64,000 nt of DNA from Lujinxingia sediminis (GCF_004005565.1 NZ_SADD01000005.1:186001-250000), one strand, 5' to 3'. Shown: positions 25,806-34,964, counted from the first letter of the stretch. Notes: a model not told the origin generated them from the letters alone. A program made the numbers and translations.

Positions 25806-27011
25806 TTACTTATCGCACTCGCCACCAATCATGTTGATGGTGTCGAAGGTGGGGATGATGTCAGCGAGCAGGCCGCCTTCAAAGAGCTTGTGGATACCGC
25901 CCATCACAATCAGGCTTGGCGAGCGCACGTGAATCTTCCAGGGCTTCCCGGTGCCGTTGGAGACAATGTAGAATCCAAGCTCACCGTTTCCGCCTTCGGT
26001 GTAGCTGTAGACCTCGCCGGCAGGCACCTGAACGCCTTCAAAGATGATCTTGAAGTGGGAGATCATCCCCTCAATGGTGTTGTAGACTTTGTCTTTGCCG
26101 GGAAGCGCCACACGGGGATCGTCGGTGTTGATGGGACCCGGCTTCATCTTGGCCAGGCACTGGTCGATGATGCGAATGGACTGCACCAGCTCCTCCATGC
26201 GGCAGAGGTAGCGGTCCATGTTGTCACCGTGTTTGCCGACGGGCACATCGAAGTCGACCTCGCCATACTTGAAGTAGGGGTGGTCTTTTCGCACGTCGTA
26301 GGCCACGCCGGTAGAGCGCAGGCAGACGCCAGTGTAGCCGTAGGAGACGCCCATCTCCGGCGTAATCACGCCGGTGCCTTCCATGCGGTCGAGGAAGATA
26401 CGATTGCGCGTGAGCAGCTTGTGGGTGATCTCGTGGATCTCCACGAGGCGCTCACGGGTGTAGGCCCAGCGCTCGGCGAAGTCCGGGGTGAGATCGTCTT
26501 TGAGTCCGCCGATACGACCGTAGCTCACGGTAAGGCGCGCGCCGGTAACCTGTTCGATCAGGTCCCAGACCAGTTCGCGACCCTCGATGGCGTAAAGGAA
26601 CGCCGTCATCGCGCCGAGCTCAAGTCCCCCGGCCCCGATGCAGGTCAGGTGGTCGGAGAGACGGCTGAGCTCGCCCATGATGGTGCGAATCCAGTCGCAA
26701 CGCTCAGGGACTTCAATGCCCAGCAGTCTTTCAACGGCCAGAGCATAGCCGAAGTTGTTGAGCAACGGGCTGACGTAGTTGAGGCGGTCGGTGTAGGGGA
26801 AGACCTGGGTCCAGGTCGCTTCCTCACATTCCTTCTCAAAGCCGCGGTGCAGGTAGCCGACCTCGGTCTCGCACTTGATGACCTTTTCGCCCTCGAGCGT
26901 CAGGGTAAAGCGCACGGTGCCGTGGGTGGCAGGGTGGCTGGGCCCCATCTGGAGGATCATCGGCTCGCTGTGGATGTCCTGGTCAATGGGCTTGTAGATA
27001 TCTTCGGCCAT
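25806..27011 (-). CDS. nuoD: NADH-quinone oxidoreductase subunit D
   Basis: A 401-residue 49-kDa-type subunit forming part of the quinone-binding pocket with NuoB. It shows MGPSHPATHGTVRFTLTLEG near the start, VGYLHRGFEKECEE, and RIGGLKDDLTPDF; the C-terminus carries the conserved GGIHKLFEGGLLADIIPTFD segment. Length is normal. AAGGG lies 8 nt upstream of the ATG. NuoC and NuoD are separate genes here, not the NuoCD fusion of enterobacteria. Confidence 0.97.
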   Translation of the reverse strand: MAEDIYKPIDQDIHSEPMILQMGPSHPATHGTVRFTLTLEGEKVIKCETEVGYLHRGFEKECEEATWTQVFPYTDRLNYVSPLLNNFGYALAVERLLGIEVPERCDWIRTIMGELSRLSDHLTCIGAGGLELGAMTAFLYAIEGRELVWDLIEQVTGARLTVSYGRIGGLKDDLTPDFAERWAYTRERLVEIHEITHKLLTRNRIFLDRMEGTGVITPEMGVSYGYTGVCLRSTGVAYDVRKDHPYFKYGEVDFDVPVGKHGDNMDRYLCRMEELVQSIRIIDQCLAKMKPGPINTDDPRVALPGKDKVYNTIEGMISHFKIIFEGVQVPAGEVYSYTEGGNGELGFYIVSNGTGKPWKIHVRSPSLIVMGGIHKLFEGGLLADIIPTFDTINMIGGECDK

Positions 27012-27055
27012 GATTCAAAACCCTTGCATGGTGGTGAGGGGAGCGCCGGGCAGCA

Positions 27056-27643
27056 TTACGCCTGGCGGGAGCCCTCGGAGGGCTTGTCTTTGACGTAGCG
27101 GTTGAACTCTTCGACGCTGTCACGCTCTTTGCCGAGCAGCTCCAGACGAGGCTGAGAGGCCTGCTTGGCGTAGTCTTTGCGCAGCGGGTGGCCTTCAAAC
27201 TCTTCATAAAGGAGCACACGGCGAAGGTCGGAGTGCCCCTCAAAGGTGACGCCGTACATGTCCCAGACCTCGCGCTCCATCCACGCCGCGCACCCGTAGA
27301 GGTGTTCGACCGTAGGTACGTTACAGTCGTCTTCAGGTACCACGACACGCACGGTCAACATGTGCTTTTTGGCGATGCTGTAGAGGATGTAGACGACTTC
27401 AAAGCGCGGTTCGCGATGAAGGTAGTCGACGCAGGTGATCGCGCGAAGCATGTTCATCTGGGTGGCATCGTCGTCGCGCAGCCGCTCGATAATATCGGCA
27501 ACCCGGCGACGCTCCACCACCACGGTGTCGTTGCCCAGACGCGAATGAGCGTCGAGGACTTCGTCGCCGAAGTGCTTTTTGACAAAGTCGATCAGTTTTT
27601 TGGCCATATCTTTAAGTCCAGAGGAGGGCGCTGGATGTTCCAT
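27056..27643 (-). CDS. nuoC: NADH-quinone oxidoreductase subunit C
   Basis: A 195-residue 30-kDa-type subunit of the complex I peripheral arm. The family signature is visible in VWDMYGVTFEGHSDLRRVLL, followed by EGHPLRKDY. The start is uncertain. ATG 27643 has only a close GGAG. ATG 27607 (MAKKLIDFVKK) fits the usual family N-terminus but has no Shine-Dalgarno. It lies between nuoB and nuoD. Confidence 0.93.
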   Translation of the reverse strand: MEHPAPSSGLKDMAKKLIDFVKKHFGDEVLDAHSRLGNDTVVVERRRVADIIERLRDDDATQMNMLRAITCVDYLHREPRFEVVYILYSIAKKHMLTVRVVVPEDDCNVPTVEHLYGCAAWMEREVWDMYGVTFEGHSDLRRVLLYEEFEGHPLRKDYAKQASQPRLELLGKERDSVEEFNRYVKDKPSEGSRQA

Positions 27644-27717
27644 TGCTCCGATGCACGCTCAGTGCGCGCAAGCGTCCAAAAGTATCTGCGATGCAGGAGC
27701 GTCGGCTTCGCGAATGA

Positions 27718-28275
27718 TCAGACCTTGGTGCCGAAGCGCTCCAGGAAGGTCGGTTCTTCTTCGATGCCTTCGGCCAGGCGACGGCGTCGCTTCTCTTCGT
27801 AGGCGTACTTGTCCCAGGGCTCGTTCTGGATCTTCTCCTGCAATTTGAGGAGGCCGTCGAGCACCTGTTCGGGGCGCGGAGGGCAGCCCGGGATGTACAT
27901 GTCAACCGGGATGATCTTATCGATCCCCTGGACGGTCGCGTAGTTGTCGTAGAAACCGCCGGTGGAGGCGCAGACGCCAAACGAGATCACCCACTTGGGC
28001 TCAGCCATCTGCTCGTAGATTCGACGCAGGAAGGGAGCCAGCTTGTGGTTGACGGTGCCTACCACCCAGAGAAGGTCGGCCTGTCGCGGGGAGAAGCGCG
28101 GAATCTCTGCGCCGAAGCGCGAGATGTCGTAGCGCGCTGCCGCCGTCGCCATGTACTCCATGCCGCAGCATGCAGTGACGAAGGGGTACTGGAAAAGCGA
28201 GTGCTTACGCGCCCAGCCCACCGCGCTTTCAAGGCGAGTGGTGATGACTTCAGGAAGTTGATGTTCTAGTCCCAT
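27718..28275 (-). CDS. nuoB: NADH-quinone oxidoreductase subunit B
   Basis: A 185-residue subunit that holds cluster N2, the last Fe-S centre before quinone. The ligands are tandem Cys36-Cys37 ([11 protein letters not shown]), Cys102 and Cys131 ([10 protein letters not shown]), with the same spacing as E. coli NuoB (65 and 29 residues). ATG 28275 is chosen because AAGGGGG lies 6-8 nt upstream and it overlaps the nuoA stop by 10 nt; the frame also extends to 28296. Confidence 0.97.
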   Translation of the reverse strand: MGLEHQLPEVITTRLESAVGWARKHSLFQYPFVTACCGMEYMATAAARYDISRFGAEIPRFSPRQADLLWVVGTVNHKLAPFLRRIYEQMAEPKWVISFGVCASTGGFYDNYATVQGIDKIIPVDMYIPGCPPRPEQVLDGLLKLQEKIQNEPWDKYAYEEKRRRRLAEGIEEEPTFLERFGTKV

Positions 28276-28643
28276 TCGAGACCCCCTTGGCTCCACTCAT
28301 AGACGAGACCGATGGTCAGAATCGCCAGGAAGAGCGCCATGACAGCAAAAGAGTAGAACCCGTGACCCATCGCCGCGCTCTCGCGCCAGCTCATGGCCCA
28401 CGGAATGACGAAGACCGTTTCCAGGTCGAAGAGAATGAAGCTGATCGCCACCATGTAAAACTTCACGCTGAAGCGGGAAGCCTGGGGCTCAGAGAGCGGA
28501 TCGGAGCCGGACTCATAGGGCATCAGCTTTTCGCGGGTCGGGTTTTTGGGCCCGAAAAACTCCGCGGCGAAGATGATGCCGCCGACCACCGCGACGGCGA
28601 CCAGCACCAGCAAAATCAGAGGTATGTAGTTGGCGATTAACAT
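28266..28643 (-). CDS. nuoA: NADH-quinone oxidoreductase subunit A
   Basis: A 125-residue three-helix membrane subunit. Family motifs [25 protein letters not shown] and [12 protein letters not shown] are clear. It is the first gene of the nuoABCDGHI cluster. The stop overlaps nuoB. Confidence 0.97.
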   Translation of the reverse strand: MLIANYIPLILLVLVAVAVVGGIIFAAEFFGPKNPTREKLMPYESGSDPLSEPQASRFSVKFYMVAISFILFDLETVFVIPWAMSWRESAAMGHGFYSFAVMALFLAILTIGLVYEWSQGGLEWD

Positions 28644-28753
28644 GGGGCGCGCTCATTGCACGGGGTGAAAAGGGAGGGGCTCGGTGAAGGCATTCATCGG
28701 AGATTTACCGGCCCGTGCCGCCGCGTTCGACGACGCATTTCAAACCGGGTGAG

Positions 28754-28783
28754 TGCCTAACACGGCATCTCTAAAGGTGTCAA
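28754..28783 (-). promoter_or_regulatory. Candidate nuo operon promoter
   Basis: On the minus strand a perfect TTGACA (28783-28778) is followed after 18 bp by TAGGCA (28759-28754). The predicted start is about 100 nt before nuoA. The -10 box is weak, so this remains a candidate. Confidence 0.45.
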
Positions 28784-28885
28784 ACACGGGCCCTGCGCTT
28801 TGTTGCATTCCGCGGCGTTTCGGGGGGAAGGCTCGACCCGGGCTGATTGTAGGTGCAGGTATTTTTATGGCCAGTCTTGTTTTGT

Positions 28886-28902
28886 CTGTATGAGTGTTCA
28901 GC
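28886..28902 (+). promoter_or_regulatory. Candidate LexA box 1
   Basis: Reads ctgtatgagtgttcagc. It matches 15 of 17 positions of the motif I recall for Myxococcus xanthus LexA, CTRHAMRYBYGTTCAGS, including the GTTCAG half. It lies upstream of the lexA -35 box. Confidence 0.5.
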
Positions 28903-28907
28903 TTTGA

Positions 28908-28936
28908 TTGACCTGGGCACACGTGTTCAGTAGTCT
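28908..28936 (+). promoter_or_regulatory. Candidate lexA promoter
   Basis: TTGACC (28908-28913), a 17-bp spacer and TAGTCT (28931-28936). The second LexA-like box fills the spacer, as expected for a repressed self-controlled promoter. The -10 is weak. Confidence 0.5.
28915..28931 (+). promoter_or_regulatory. Candidate LexA box 2
   Basis: Reads gggcacacgtgttcagt and matches 14-15 of 17 positions of the Myxococcus-type LexA motif. Its GTTCAG lies 29 bp after that of box 1. It sits between the lexA -35 and -10 hexamers. Confidence 0.5.
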
Positions 28937-29036
28937 GCTCGGGACGTCGCCCGGAGAACCGGGGACATTCATATGAACGCTGGCAAGGCCCGAGCCGTAT
29001 TACGAGGGGTGAGCTGGCCAGGGACGAGGCCGAATC

Positions 29037-29726
29037 ATGAAGCCACTGACCAAGCTGACAAACCGTCAGGCGAAGGTGTTGGAATTGATTGCCGATCACA
29101 TTCAGAAGGTGGGCTACCCGCCGACGATTCGTGAACTCGGCGACGCATTGGGGATTCGTTCGACCAACGGGGTCAATGACCACCTCAAAGCTCTTGAGAA
29201 GAAGGGGTACCTGTCGCGCGAAGACGCGAAGTCGCGCACCTTGCGACCGCTCTTCTGGCCCAATGGCGATGCGTTTGATCTGTCGCCGTCGGCGGCCGGT
29301 CAGGGCGACGTGGCCATGGAGCCCGATAGCGATGTTCACCAGGTTCCGGTGGTGGGGCGTATTGCAGCGGGGCTTCCGATCTCGGCGATCGAGCAGACCG
29401 AGGAAGTTGTCGCGATCGGCGAAGGTTTGCTGGGACGACACCCGGATCTCTTCGCGCTTCGCGTCAAGGGCGAGAGCATGATCGAAGACGGGATCTTCGA
29501 TGGGGACTATATCTTTGTGCGCAAGCAGAGTGACGTGCGCGACGGGGTGATTGTCGCTGCGATGGTTGACGGTGAGGCCACCGTGAAGCGCCTTTTCCGC
29601 GAGAAAGGACAGGTGCGATTGCAGCCGGCGAACGCCTCGATGGAGCCGATCTACGTCCGCGAAGAAGATGGGCGTGATACCAGTGTTCTCGGTGCGGTCG
29701 TGGGCGTGTTTCGTCGTCTTAACTAG
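29037..29726 (+). CDS. lexA: LexA repressor / S24 autoprotease
   Basis: A 229-residue SOS repressor. The N-terminal winged helix (1-70) contains YPPTIRELGDALGIRSTNGV. The C-terminal latent protease has the Ala111-Gly112 self-cleavage bond in GRIAAGLP, nucleophile Ser147 (KGESMIEDG) and general-base Lys184 (ATVKRLF). The Ser-Lys distance of 37 residues equals that of E. coli LexA. A longer linker (about 72-100) joins the two domains. Two GTTCAG-type boxes precede the gene, suggesting autoregulation. DNA damage should relieve repression through RecA-stimulated cleavage. Confidence 0.97.
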   Translation: MKPLTKLTNRQAKVLELIADHIQKVGYPPTIRELGDALGIRSTNGVNDHLKALEKKGYLSREDAKSRTLRPLFWPNGDAFDLSPSAAGQGDVAMEPDSDVHQVPVVGRIAAGLPISAIEQTEEVVAIGEGLLGRHPDLFALRVKGESMIEDGIFDGDYIFVRKQSDVRDGVIVAAMVDGEATVKRLFREKGQVRLQPANASMEPIYVREEDGRDTSVLGAVVGVFRRLN

Positions 29727-29736
29727 CCGGTGTGGG

Positions 29737-29770
29737 GCTGGCGCTGAGCGTGTGTTAGCTCGGCGCCAGC
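29737..29770. terminator. Hairpin between convergent lexA and CPBP genes
   Basis: A 13-bp stem with one G-T pair (GCTGGCGC...GCGCCAGC type) and an 8-nt loop lies between the two convergent stops. There is no T tract on either side, so termination is plausible but not certain. Confidence 0.5.
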
Positions 29771-29829
29771 ATGGGCGGATTTCTGGGCCATCAGGCATCT
29801 GCAGAAGGCCGCGTTGCGGGGGCTGGTCT

Positions 29830-30669
29830 CTACTGAAAGAAAGGCAGCCGACCCTGGACGGCCAGAGAAGTGATGTCCATCGTTACGGCCACCGAGACGT
29901 GAATCGCCACCCCCATCCAGATCGAGCGCGTGTAGAGCGATAGTAGTCCCAGTGCGATTCCGGCCAGGATCGCGCCGACCGTCTCCGGGAGCGGTTTTCC
30001 GAAGTGGATCATGCAGTAGGGGATCGTTGAGACGAAGATCGAGTAGATGCCCAGGCGTGCTTTGAGCCCGTGAATGAGGAACCCTCGGTAGAAAAACTCC
30101 AGCGCGAAGAACTGTGCGGCGTAAACAAGCTGCCAGGCGAAGAAGTCCAAAAGACTTCGGTCTGCGGCCTGATAGAAAGGGTATGTGCGTTGAAAGCTGG
30201 GATGAAACGCCACTGCGATCACAAAGGGAAGCACCAGGAGGTAGAGGCCGACGTAGATCTTCCAGTGTGTCAGGGCGCCCTCCAATTTCATTCCGAAATC
30301 ACGCAGGCGATGTTTCATGATCAGCGTGATGAAGAGTGCCGGGATCACGAAGTAGCCTAGAAACGTCGTGGCACTCCAATAGGTCAGTCGCGCAAGCCGT
30401 CCGTAGTCTCGATCGGCAAAAATCGCACCGAGTGTCGAGGCTGGCTCCTCGGAAAAGAGCCCCACCAGGGGCTCCAGGCTCTTCCAGTGGGTGGAAGAGC
30501 CGTAATATTCGAGGATCGACAGGATGAGCGCCGCCAGTGTGAGGACGCCCATCGTCGTCCAGTCGATGTTGGCGTCCTGGCGAGCGTTTCGGGCGTGCTT
30601 GCTCTGGGTTTCGACCTGGATAACCAGGTCCCGAGTGAGCACCCAGAGGCGTTTTAGGGGAGAGAACAT
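29830..30669 (-). CDS. CPBP-family intramembrane glutamic protease (CAAX protease-like)
   Basis: A 279-residue membrane protein with about seven helices. CPBP motifs are in place: LEFFYRGF (Glu191, Arg195), MIHFGKP (His222) and AIHVSVAVTMD (His257, Asp265). The first motif has Leu before Glu191 where many family members have a second Glu; this L-E variant still keeps the catalytic Glu-x3-Arg. Family members process prenylated proteins or peptides, but bacterial substrates are mostly unknown. ATG 30669 is chosen because the 33 extra residues of a start at 30768 look non-natural and run toward the mutL leader. It is divergent from mutL. Confidence 0.82.
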   Translation of the reverse strand: MFSPLKRLWVLTRDLVIQVETQSKHARNARQDANIDWTTMGVLTLAALILSILEYYGSSTHWKSLEPLVGLFSEEPASTLGAIFADRDYGRLARLTYWSATTFLGYFVIPALFITLIMKHRLRDFGMKLEGALTHWKIYVGLYLLVLPFVIAVAFHPSFQRTYPFYQAADRSLLDFFAWQLVYAAQFFALEFFYRGFLIHGLKARLGIYSIFVSTIPYCMIHFGKPLPETVGAILAGIALGLLSLYTRSIWMGVAIHVSVAVTMDITSLAVQGRLPFFQ

Positions 30670-30796
30670 AAGGAACTTGGCCGGGAGAGCGGAGGCGTCA
30701 GTCGCGCGAGGCGACCTTTTACGATAGAAGCGCGGTGGTTTCCAGCATGTGTCGACGCAGGTAGCCACCCTCGTGAACTTTGTAAGGGAGTAGGCA

Positions 30797-32782
30797 GTGA
30801 GTCAGGACGATCCTCTCTGGAGAAATACAGCAGCACGTCACGCAGCGGACGCGCCTCGCTCGGTGGCGGTGCTTTCTCCCGAACTCGCCAACCAGATCGC
30901 GGCGGGTGAGGTCGTGGAGCGTCCGGCGTCGGTGGTCAAAGAGCTGGTCGAGAATAGTCTGGATGCGGGCGCGCGCCGTATCGAGGTGACGATTGAGGGA
31001 GGAGGGCGAGAGCTGATCCGTGTGGAAGACGACGGCTGCGGAATGCGTCGTGAGGATGCGCTGCGTGCTGTTGAGCGACATGCCACCAGCAAAATCGCAC
31101 GGGTCGAGGACCTCTTTGCCATTGGCACTCTGGGATTTCGCGGCGAGGCCGTTCCGTCGATCGGGTCGGTTTCGCGGATGGAGATTTGCACTCGCCCCCG
31201 AGATCAGTTGGAGGGCACGCGAATCTTTATTGAGGGGGGCGTCATGCACGAGATTGAGGATGTGGGGATGGCCGCTGGTACCACGATCCTCGTCGAAGAG
31301 TTGTTTTATAATACACCGGCACGTTTGAAGTTTTTGAAGACACCGGCCACCGAGACCCGGCATATCACGGAGATGCTGGTGAGGGTCGGGTTGAGCCGGC
31401 CAGATGTGCGCATCAAGTTTGTGAAAGACGGGAAGATTCGACTCGATCTTCCGCAGGTCGATCGCCTCAAAGACCGCATCCTGGAAGTGTTGGGTCGCGA
31501 GGTGTACGACGACCTCTACCCGACATTTGAGTATCCGGCGATTCACGGTGTGGTAGCGCGAGGGTACTTCTCGAAACCGGGGCATTCGCAACGTTCGCCG
31601 AATAACATGTACACCTTCGTGAACGGACGTTACGTCAGCGACCGCACGATACGTGCGGCCATCACCGGGGCCTACAAACACCTGCTTGAGCGCGGGCGAT
31701 ACCCCAGTGTGGTGCTCTTTATCGATGTGCCTTTCTCGATGGTCGATATCAACGTGCATCCGGCTAAGACGGAGGTGCGCTTTCACGATACGCAGCCCAT
31801 CTATCGTGCAGTCTACCACGCGATTGCCGATGCGCTGGCGGAGGCGCCGTGGCTGGAGGGGCAGGCCGCTCGGGCGTACAGTCTGGGGGAGCGTCGCACG
31901 CTTAACGGTGGCGCTGGGTTCGTCAGCGGAACAACGGAGAAGGAAGGGAGCTTCGAAGGGGCGATGCTGCAACCAGGGCGCGTTAAAATTGAACCTCTTA
32001 ACGCCCGTCATCGCCGACTCTCCGAACAAGACCGACTCGATCCGGGAGAGCTACGTTCACCTTTTTTATCTGAAGCTCCAGATATGCAGGGCGGGTTTGT
32101 CGCGCGGGGTTTGACACCGTTGATTGAGCCCCCGCGTGTGGACCTTGGTGAGGTCGGCGGAGCGTCGCCAGGCCAGGACTCTCCATCGGGGCGTGACGCG
32201 TACTTTTCTACGCTGAAAGTGATCGGTCAGTTTCGGCGAGCCTACATCGTGTGCGAAGACGCGTCCGGGATGGTGATCATCGACCAGCATGCTGCCCACG
32301 AGCGAGTCGGGTTTGAGAGGCTAAAGGCGCTCTTCAAACGGGAGCATAAAGAAACCCAGCCCTTGCTCTTCCCGCTGCGTATGGAGCTCGACGCGCTGCG
32401 GGCGGCAACGATGAGTGAAGCGGTGGAATTCTTCGCGCAGGCGGGATTTGAGATCGACCACTTCGGCGGAAGCACGTACGTGCTCAAAGAGGTTCCGGCG
32501 GTGCTTCAGCGCGCGCCTCACGAGAAGATCATTAAAGATGCGCTTGATGATCTCTCCAACTTCGGCGGCTCAAGTCGGGTGGAAGAGGCGATGGAATCCG
32601 TATTGAGCCGAATGGCCTGCCACTCGGTGGTGCGAGGGCCAACGCAGCTGACGTTGGACGAGTGTGAGGGGCTTCTGGTGCAGATGGACCAGATCGACTT
32701 TCGTGCCAACTGTCCCCACGGGCGACCGGTGTACTACCGCATCCCGCTTATGGAACTTGAAGAGGCTTTTGACCGCAGATGA
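30797..32782 (+). CDS. mutL: DNA mismatch repair protein MutL, endonuclease type
   Basis: A 661-residue GHKL ATPase that links MutS recognition to strand cleavage. N-terminal motifs: IAAGEVVERPASVVKELVENSLDAG, DDGCGM and RHATSKI, GTLGFRGEA. The C-terminal metal-binding nuclease motif DQHAAHERVGFE starts at Asp496, and CPHGRP lies near the end, so this is a nicking MutL, as in bacteria lacking MutH. GTG start with AAGGGAG 8 nt upstream. A low-complexity linker separates the two ends (about 355-455). Its last four bases ATGA overlap the start of miaA. Confidence 0.97.
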   Translation: MSQDDPLWRNTAARHAADAPRSVAVLSPELANQIAAGEVVERPASVVKELVENSLDAGARRIEVTIEGGGRELIRVEDDGCGMRREDALRAVERHATSKIARVEDLFAIGTLGFRGEAVPSIGSVSRMEICTRPRDQLEGTRIFIEGGVMHEIEDVGMAAGTTILVEELFYNTPARLKFLKTPATETRHITEMLVRVGLSRPDVRIKFVKDGKIRLDLPQVDRLKDRILEVLGREVYDDLYPTFEYPAIHGVVARGYFSKPGHSQRSPNNMYTFVNGRYVSDRTIRAAITGAYKHLLERGRYPSVVLFIDVPFSMVDINVHPAKTEVRFHDTQPIYRAVYHAIADALAEAPWLEGQAARAYSLGERRTLNGGAGFVSGTTEKEGSFEGAMLQPGRVKIEPLNARHRRLSEQDRLDPGELRSPFLSEAPDMQGGFVARGLTPLIEPPRVDLGEVGGASPGQDSPSGRDAYFSTLKVIGQFRRAYIVCEDASGMVIIDQHAAHERVGFERLKALFKREHKETQPLLFPLRMELDALRAATMSEAVEFFAQAGFEIDHFGGSTYVLKEVPAVLQRAPHEKIIKDALDDLSNFGGSSRVEEAMESVLSRMACHSVVRGPTQLTLDECEGLLVQMDQIDFRANCPHGRPVYYRIPLMELEEAFDRR

Positions 32783-33816
32783 TGCAGATTGCAGATCACC
32801 CGGAGTTGTTTGAGGGGTTGACGCGCGTGGTGGCCCTGGTGGGGCCAACCGGTGTCGGAAAGACCGCACTTTCGCTGGAGCTGGCTGAGGCGCTGAATGC
32901 CGAGATTGTCAGTGTGGATAGCCTGCAGGTCTACCGCCATCTCGACATCGGCACGGCGAAGGCGAGTGAAGGGGAGCGGGCCCGGGTTCCGCATCATCTC
33001 ATCGATGTTGCGGAGCCGGATGAGGAGTTCAATGCGGCCGACTTTCGAAACGCGGCGAATGAGGCGATTGCCTCGATCCTCAGGCGGGGCAAAGTTCCGC
33101 TTATCGTCGGGGGCACCGGGCTCTACCTGCGGTTGTTGGTGCACGGGCTTTTTGAGGCCCCTCCGCCCAGCGATGCATTGCGGGCGCAGTACCGCGACAT
33201 CGCCGAGCGCGAGGGCTCCGAGGTGCTTTATGCTCGCCTTGAACAGGTGGACCCGGAGCTGGCCGCTCGCGTAAACCGCAACGACTTCATTCGGGTGACA
33301 CGGGGGCTGGAGATCTTCGATCAGACGGGGACGCCGCTCAGTGAACACCAGCGGGCGCATCGCTTTAAGGCGCCGAACTATCACGCGCTGAAGATCGCGC
33401 TGATTCGACCTCGCGACGAGCTTTATGAACGCATCAACAGTCGCGTTGATAGCATGATCGAACAGGGTTTGATCGACGAGTACCGGGGGCTCTTGGAGAG
33501 AGGCTTCGGCCCTGAGCATAAGCCGATGCAAAGCCTGGGGTACCGTCAGGTGGGAGAGCATCTTCTGGAGGGCCGAGAGCTTGATGACGCGATTCAAGAG
33601 ATCAAGCAGCAGACGCGACGCTACGCCAAGCAGCAGATCTCCTGGTTTCGAAGCGAGCCACAGACCCACTGGGCCATGGCGCCGGTGCTGCGTGAAGGGC
33701 GCGTTCCGGGGGAGGTGCTCGAAGATATACGTGCCTTCATCGAGGGGGGGAAACCCGCGCTTGAATGGGCCCAGATCGACCCGTATAAAGTGGAGCGCGC
33801 GTCGCGCCCCACCTGA
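32779..33816 (+). CDS. miaA: tRNA dimethylallyltransferase
   Basis: A 345-residue enzyme that adds a dimethylallyl group to A37 of tRNAs reading UNN codons. The P-loop GPTGVGKTALSLELAEAL and DSLQVYRHLDIGTAK are diagnostic. Further marks are VGGTGLYLRLLVHG and QSLGYRQVGEHL near the C-terminus. Translation is coupled to mutL by a 4-nt ATGA overlap, the same order as mutL-miaA in many Proteobacteria. The C-terminal 20 residues extend beyond the family core. Confidence 0.97.
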   Translation: MMQIADHPELFEGLTRVVALVGPTGVGKTALSLELAEALNAEIVSVDSLQVYRHLDIGTAKASEGERARVPHHLIDVAEPDEEFNAADFRNAANEAIASILRRGKVPLIVGGTGLYLRLLVHGLFEAPPPSDALRAQYRDIAEREGSEVLYARLEQVDPELAARVNRNDFIRVTRGLEIFDQTGTPLSEHQRAHRFKAPNYHALKIALIRPRDELYERINSRVDSMIEQGLIDEYRGLLERGFGPEHKPMQSLGYRQVGEHLLEGRELDDAIQEIKQQTRRYAKQQISWFRSEPQTHWAMAPVLREGRVPGEVLEDIRAFIEGGKPALEWAQIDPYKVERASRPT

Positions 33817-33839
33817 ACAAGCAAGCAAAACGAGGAACG

Positions 33840-34964
33840 ATGAAGGCGTTAGTCGGAGAGCATATCGAGACGCTCAAGCCCTACGTACCCGGGAAACCGA
33901 TCGAGGAGCTGGAGCGAGAGCTGGGCATTGAAGGATCCATCAAGTTGGCCAGCAATGAGAACCCGCTGGGGCCCAGCCCGATGGCCACCGAGGCAGCCCG
34001 GGCGCTTTTGTCCAAAGGGCATATCTATCCTGATGGTGCTGCACATCGCCTGCGTGCAGCGGTCGCTGAGTTTCACGGGGTGAACGCCGATGAGGTCATC
34101 ACCGGCAACGGCTCCAACGAGGTGCTCACCATTGCGGTGCGAACCTTTTGTACGGCGGATGATGAGGCGGTGGTCTCGGAGTACAGCTTTGCTGCCTACC
34201 CGATCATCTGTCAGGCGCAGGGGATGACGATTCGGCGAGCGTCGATGAAGGAGCCCTTGACCTTCGATCTGGAGGCGATGGCTGCTGCGATCACGCCGAA
34301 GACAAAGATTGTCTTTGTGGCCAACCCCAATAACCCCACCGGCACTTACGTACCCGCCGACGAGCTGCGCACCTTTCTGAAGGCGGTGCCGGAGGACGTC
34401 ATCGTGGTCGTCGATGAGGCCTACCACGAGTATGTACAGGCGGATGACTATGCCAGTGCGGAGACGATGCGTGATCTTCGTGAGCGCCTGATCATCTGCC
34501 GCACCTTCAGCAAATGTTATGGGCTGGCCGGCATCCGAGCCGGCTACGGGATCGCACCTGCAAATTTGATCGACCGCATGAATCGGGTGCGCGAGCCCTT
34601 CAACGTGAACATACTCGCCCAGGATGCGGCGGCGGCGGCACTCAAAGATGTGAACTTTGTGGAACGCTCGGTGCGCATCAATGAAGAGGGGCGAGCGATC
34701 CTGGAGAAGGGGCTGGCGGAGATGAGCGAACTGGGAGTGAGCTGGATTCCAAGCCAGACGAACTTCCTGCTTGTGAAGACGCCGGTTGAAGGCGTGAGCG
34801 TCTACAACGCGCTACTTCGAAAAGGTGTGATTGTGCGTCCGATGGCGGGCTACGGGCTGGGTGACTACGTGCGTATCTCCATCGGAACACCCGACGAGGT
34901 GCGTCGCTGTTTGAAGTCGCTCGGTGAGGTGCTCCCTGCGCTTGTGAACGGGGAGGGAGCATGA
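33840..34964 (+). CDS. hisC: Histidinol-phosphate aminotransferase
   Basis: A 374-residue class I/II PLP aminotransferase that converts imidazole-acetol phosphate to histidinol phosphate in histidine synthesis. SNENPLGPSP near the start, NPNNPTGTYV, VVVDEAYHEYV and the PLP-binding Lys225 in RTFSKCYGLAGIRAGY fit HisC. No other his genes are adjacent, so the product could also serve aromatic amino-acid transamination. GAGGA lies 4 nt before the ATG; the stop overlaps cmk by 4 nt. Confidence 0.93.
   Translation: MKALVGEHIETLKPYVPGKPIEELERELGIEGSIKLASNENPLGPSPMATEAARALLSKGHIYPDGAAHRLRAAVAEFHGVNADEVITGNGSNEVLTIAVRTFCTADDEAVVSEYSFAAYPIICQAQGMTIRRASMKEPLTFDLEAMAAAITPKTKIVFVANPNNPTGTYVPADELRTFLKAVPEDVIVVVDEAYHEYVQADDYASAETMRDLRERLIICRTFSKCYGLAGIRAGYGIAPANLIDRMNRVREPFNVNILAQDAAAAALKDVNFVERSVRINEEGRAILEKGLAEMSELGVSWIPSQTNFLLVKTPVEGVSVYNALLRKGVIVRPMAGYGLGDYVRISIGTPDEVRRCLKSLGEVLPALVNGEGA

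Larger units (their letters stand above)
28644..29036. other. 393-bp divergent control region (nuoA / lexA)
   Basis: No coding region is supported. It holds the predicted nuo promoter on the minus strand and the lexA promoter with two LexA-like boxes on the plus strand (listed separately). The stretch 28840-28910 is AT-richer than the surroundings, as expected for promoters. Confidence 0.6.
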
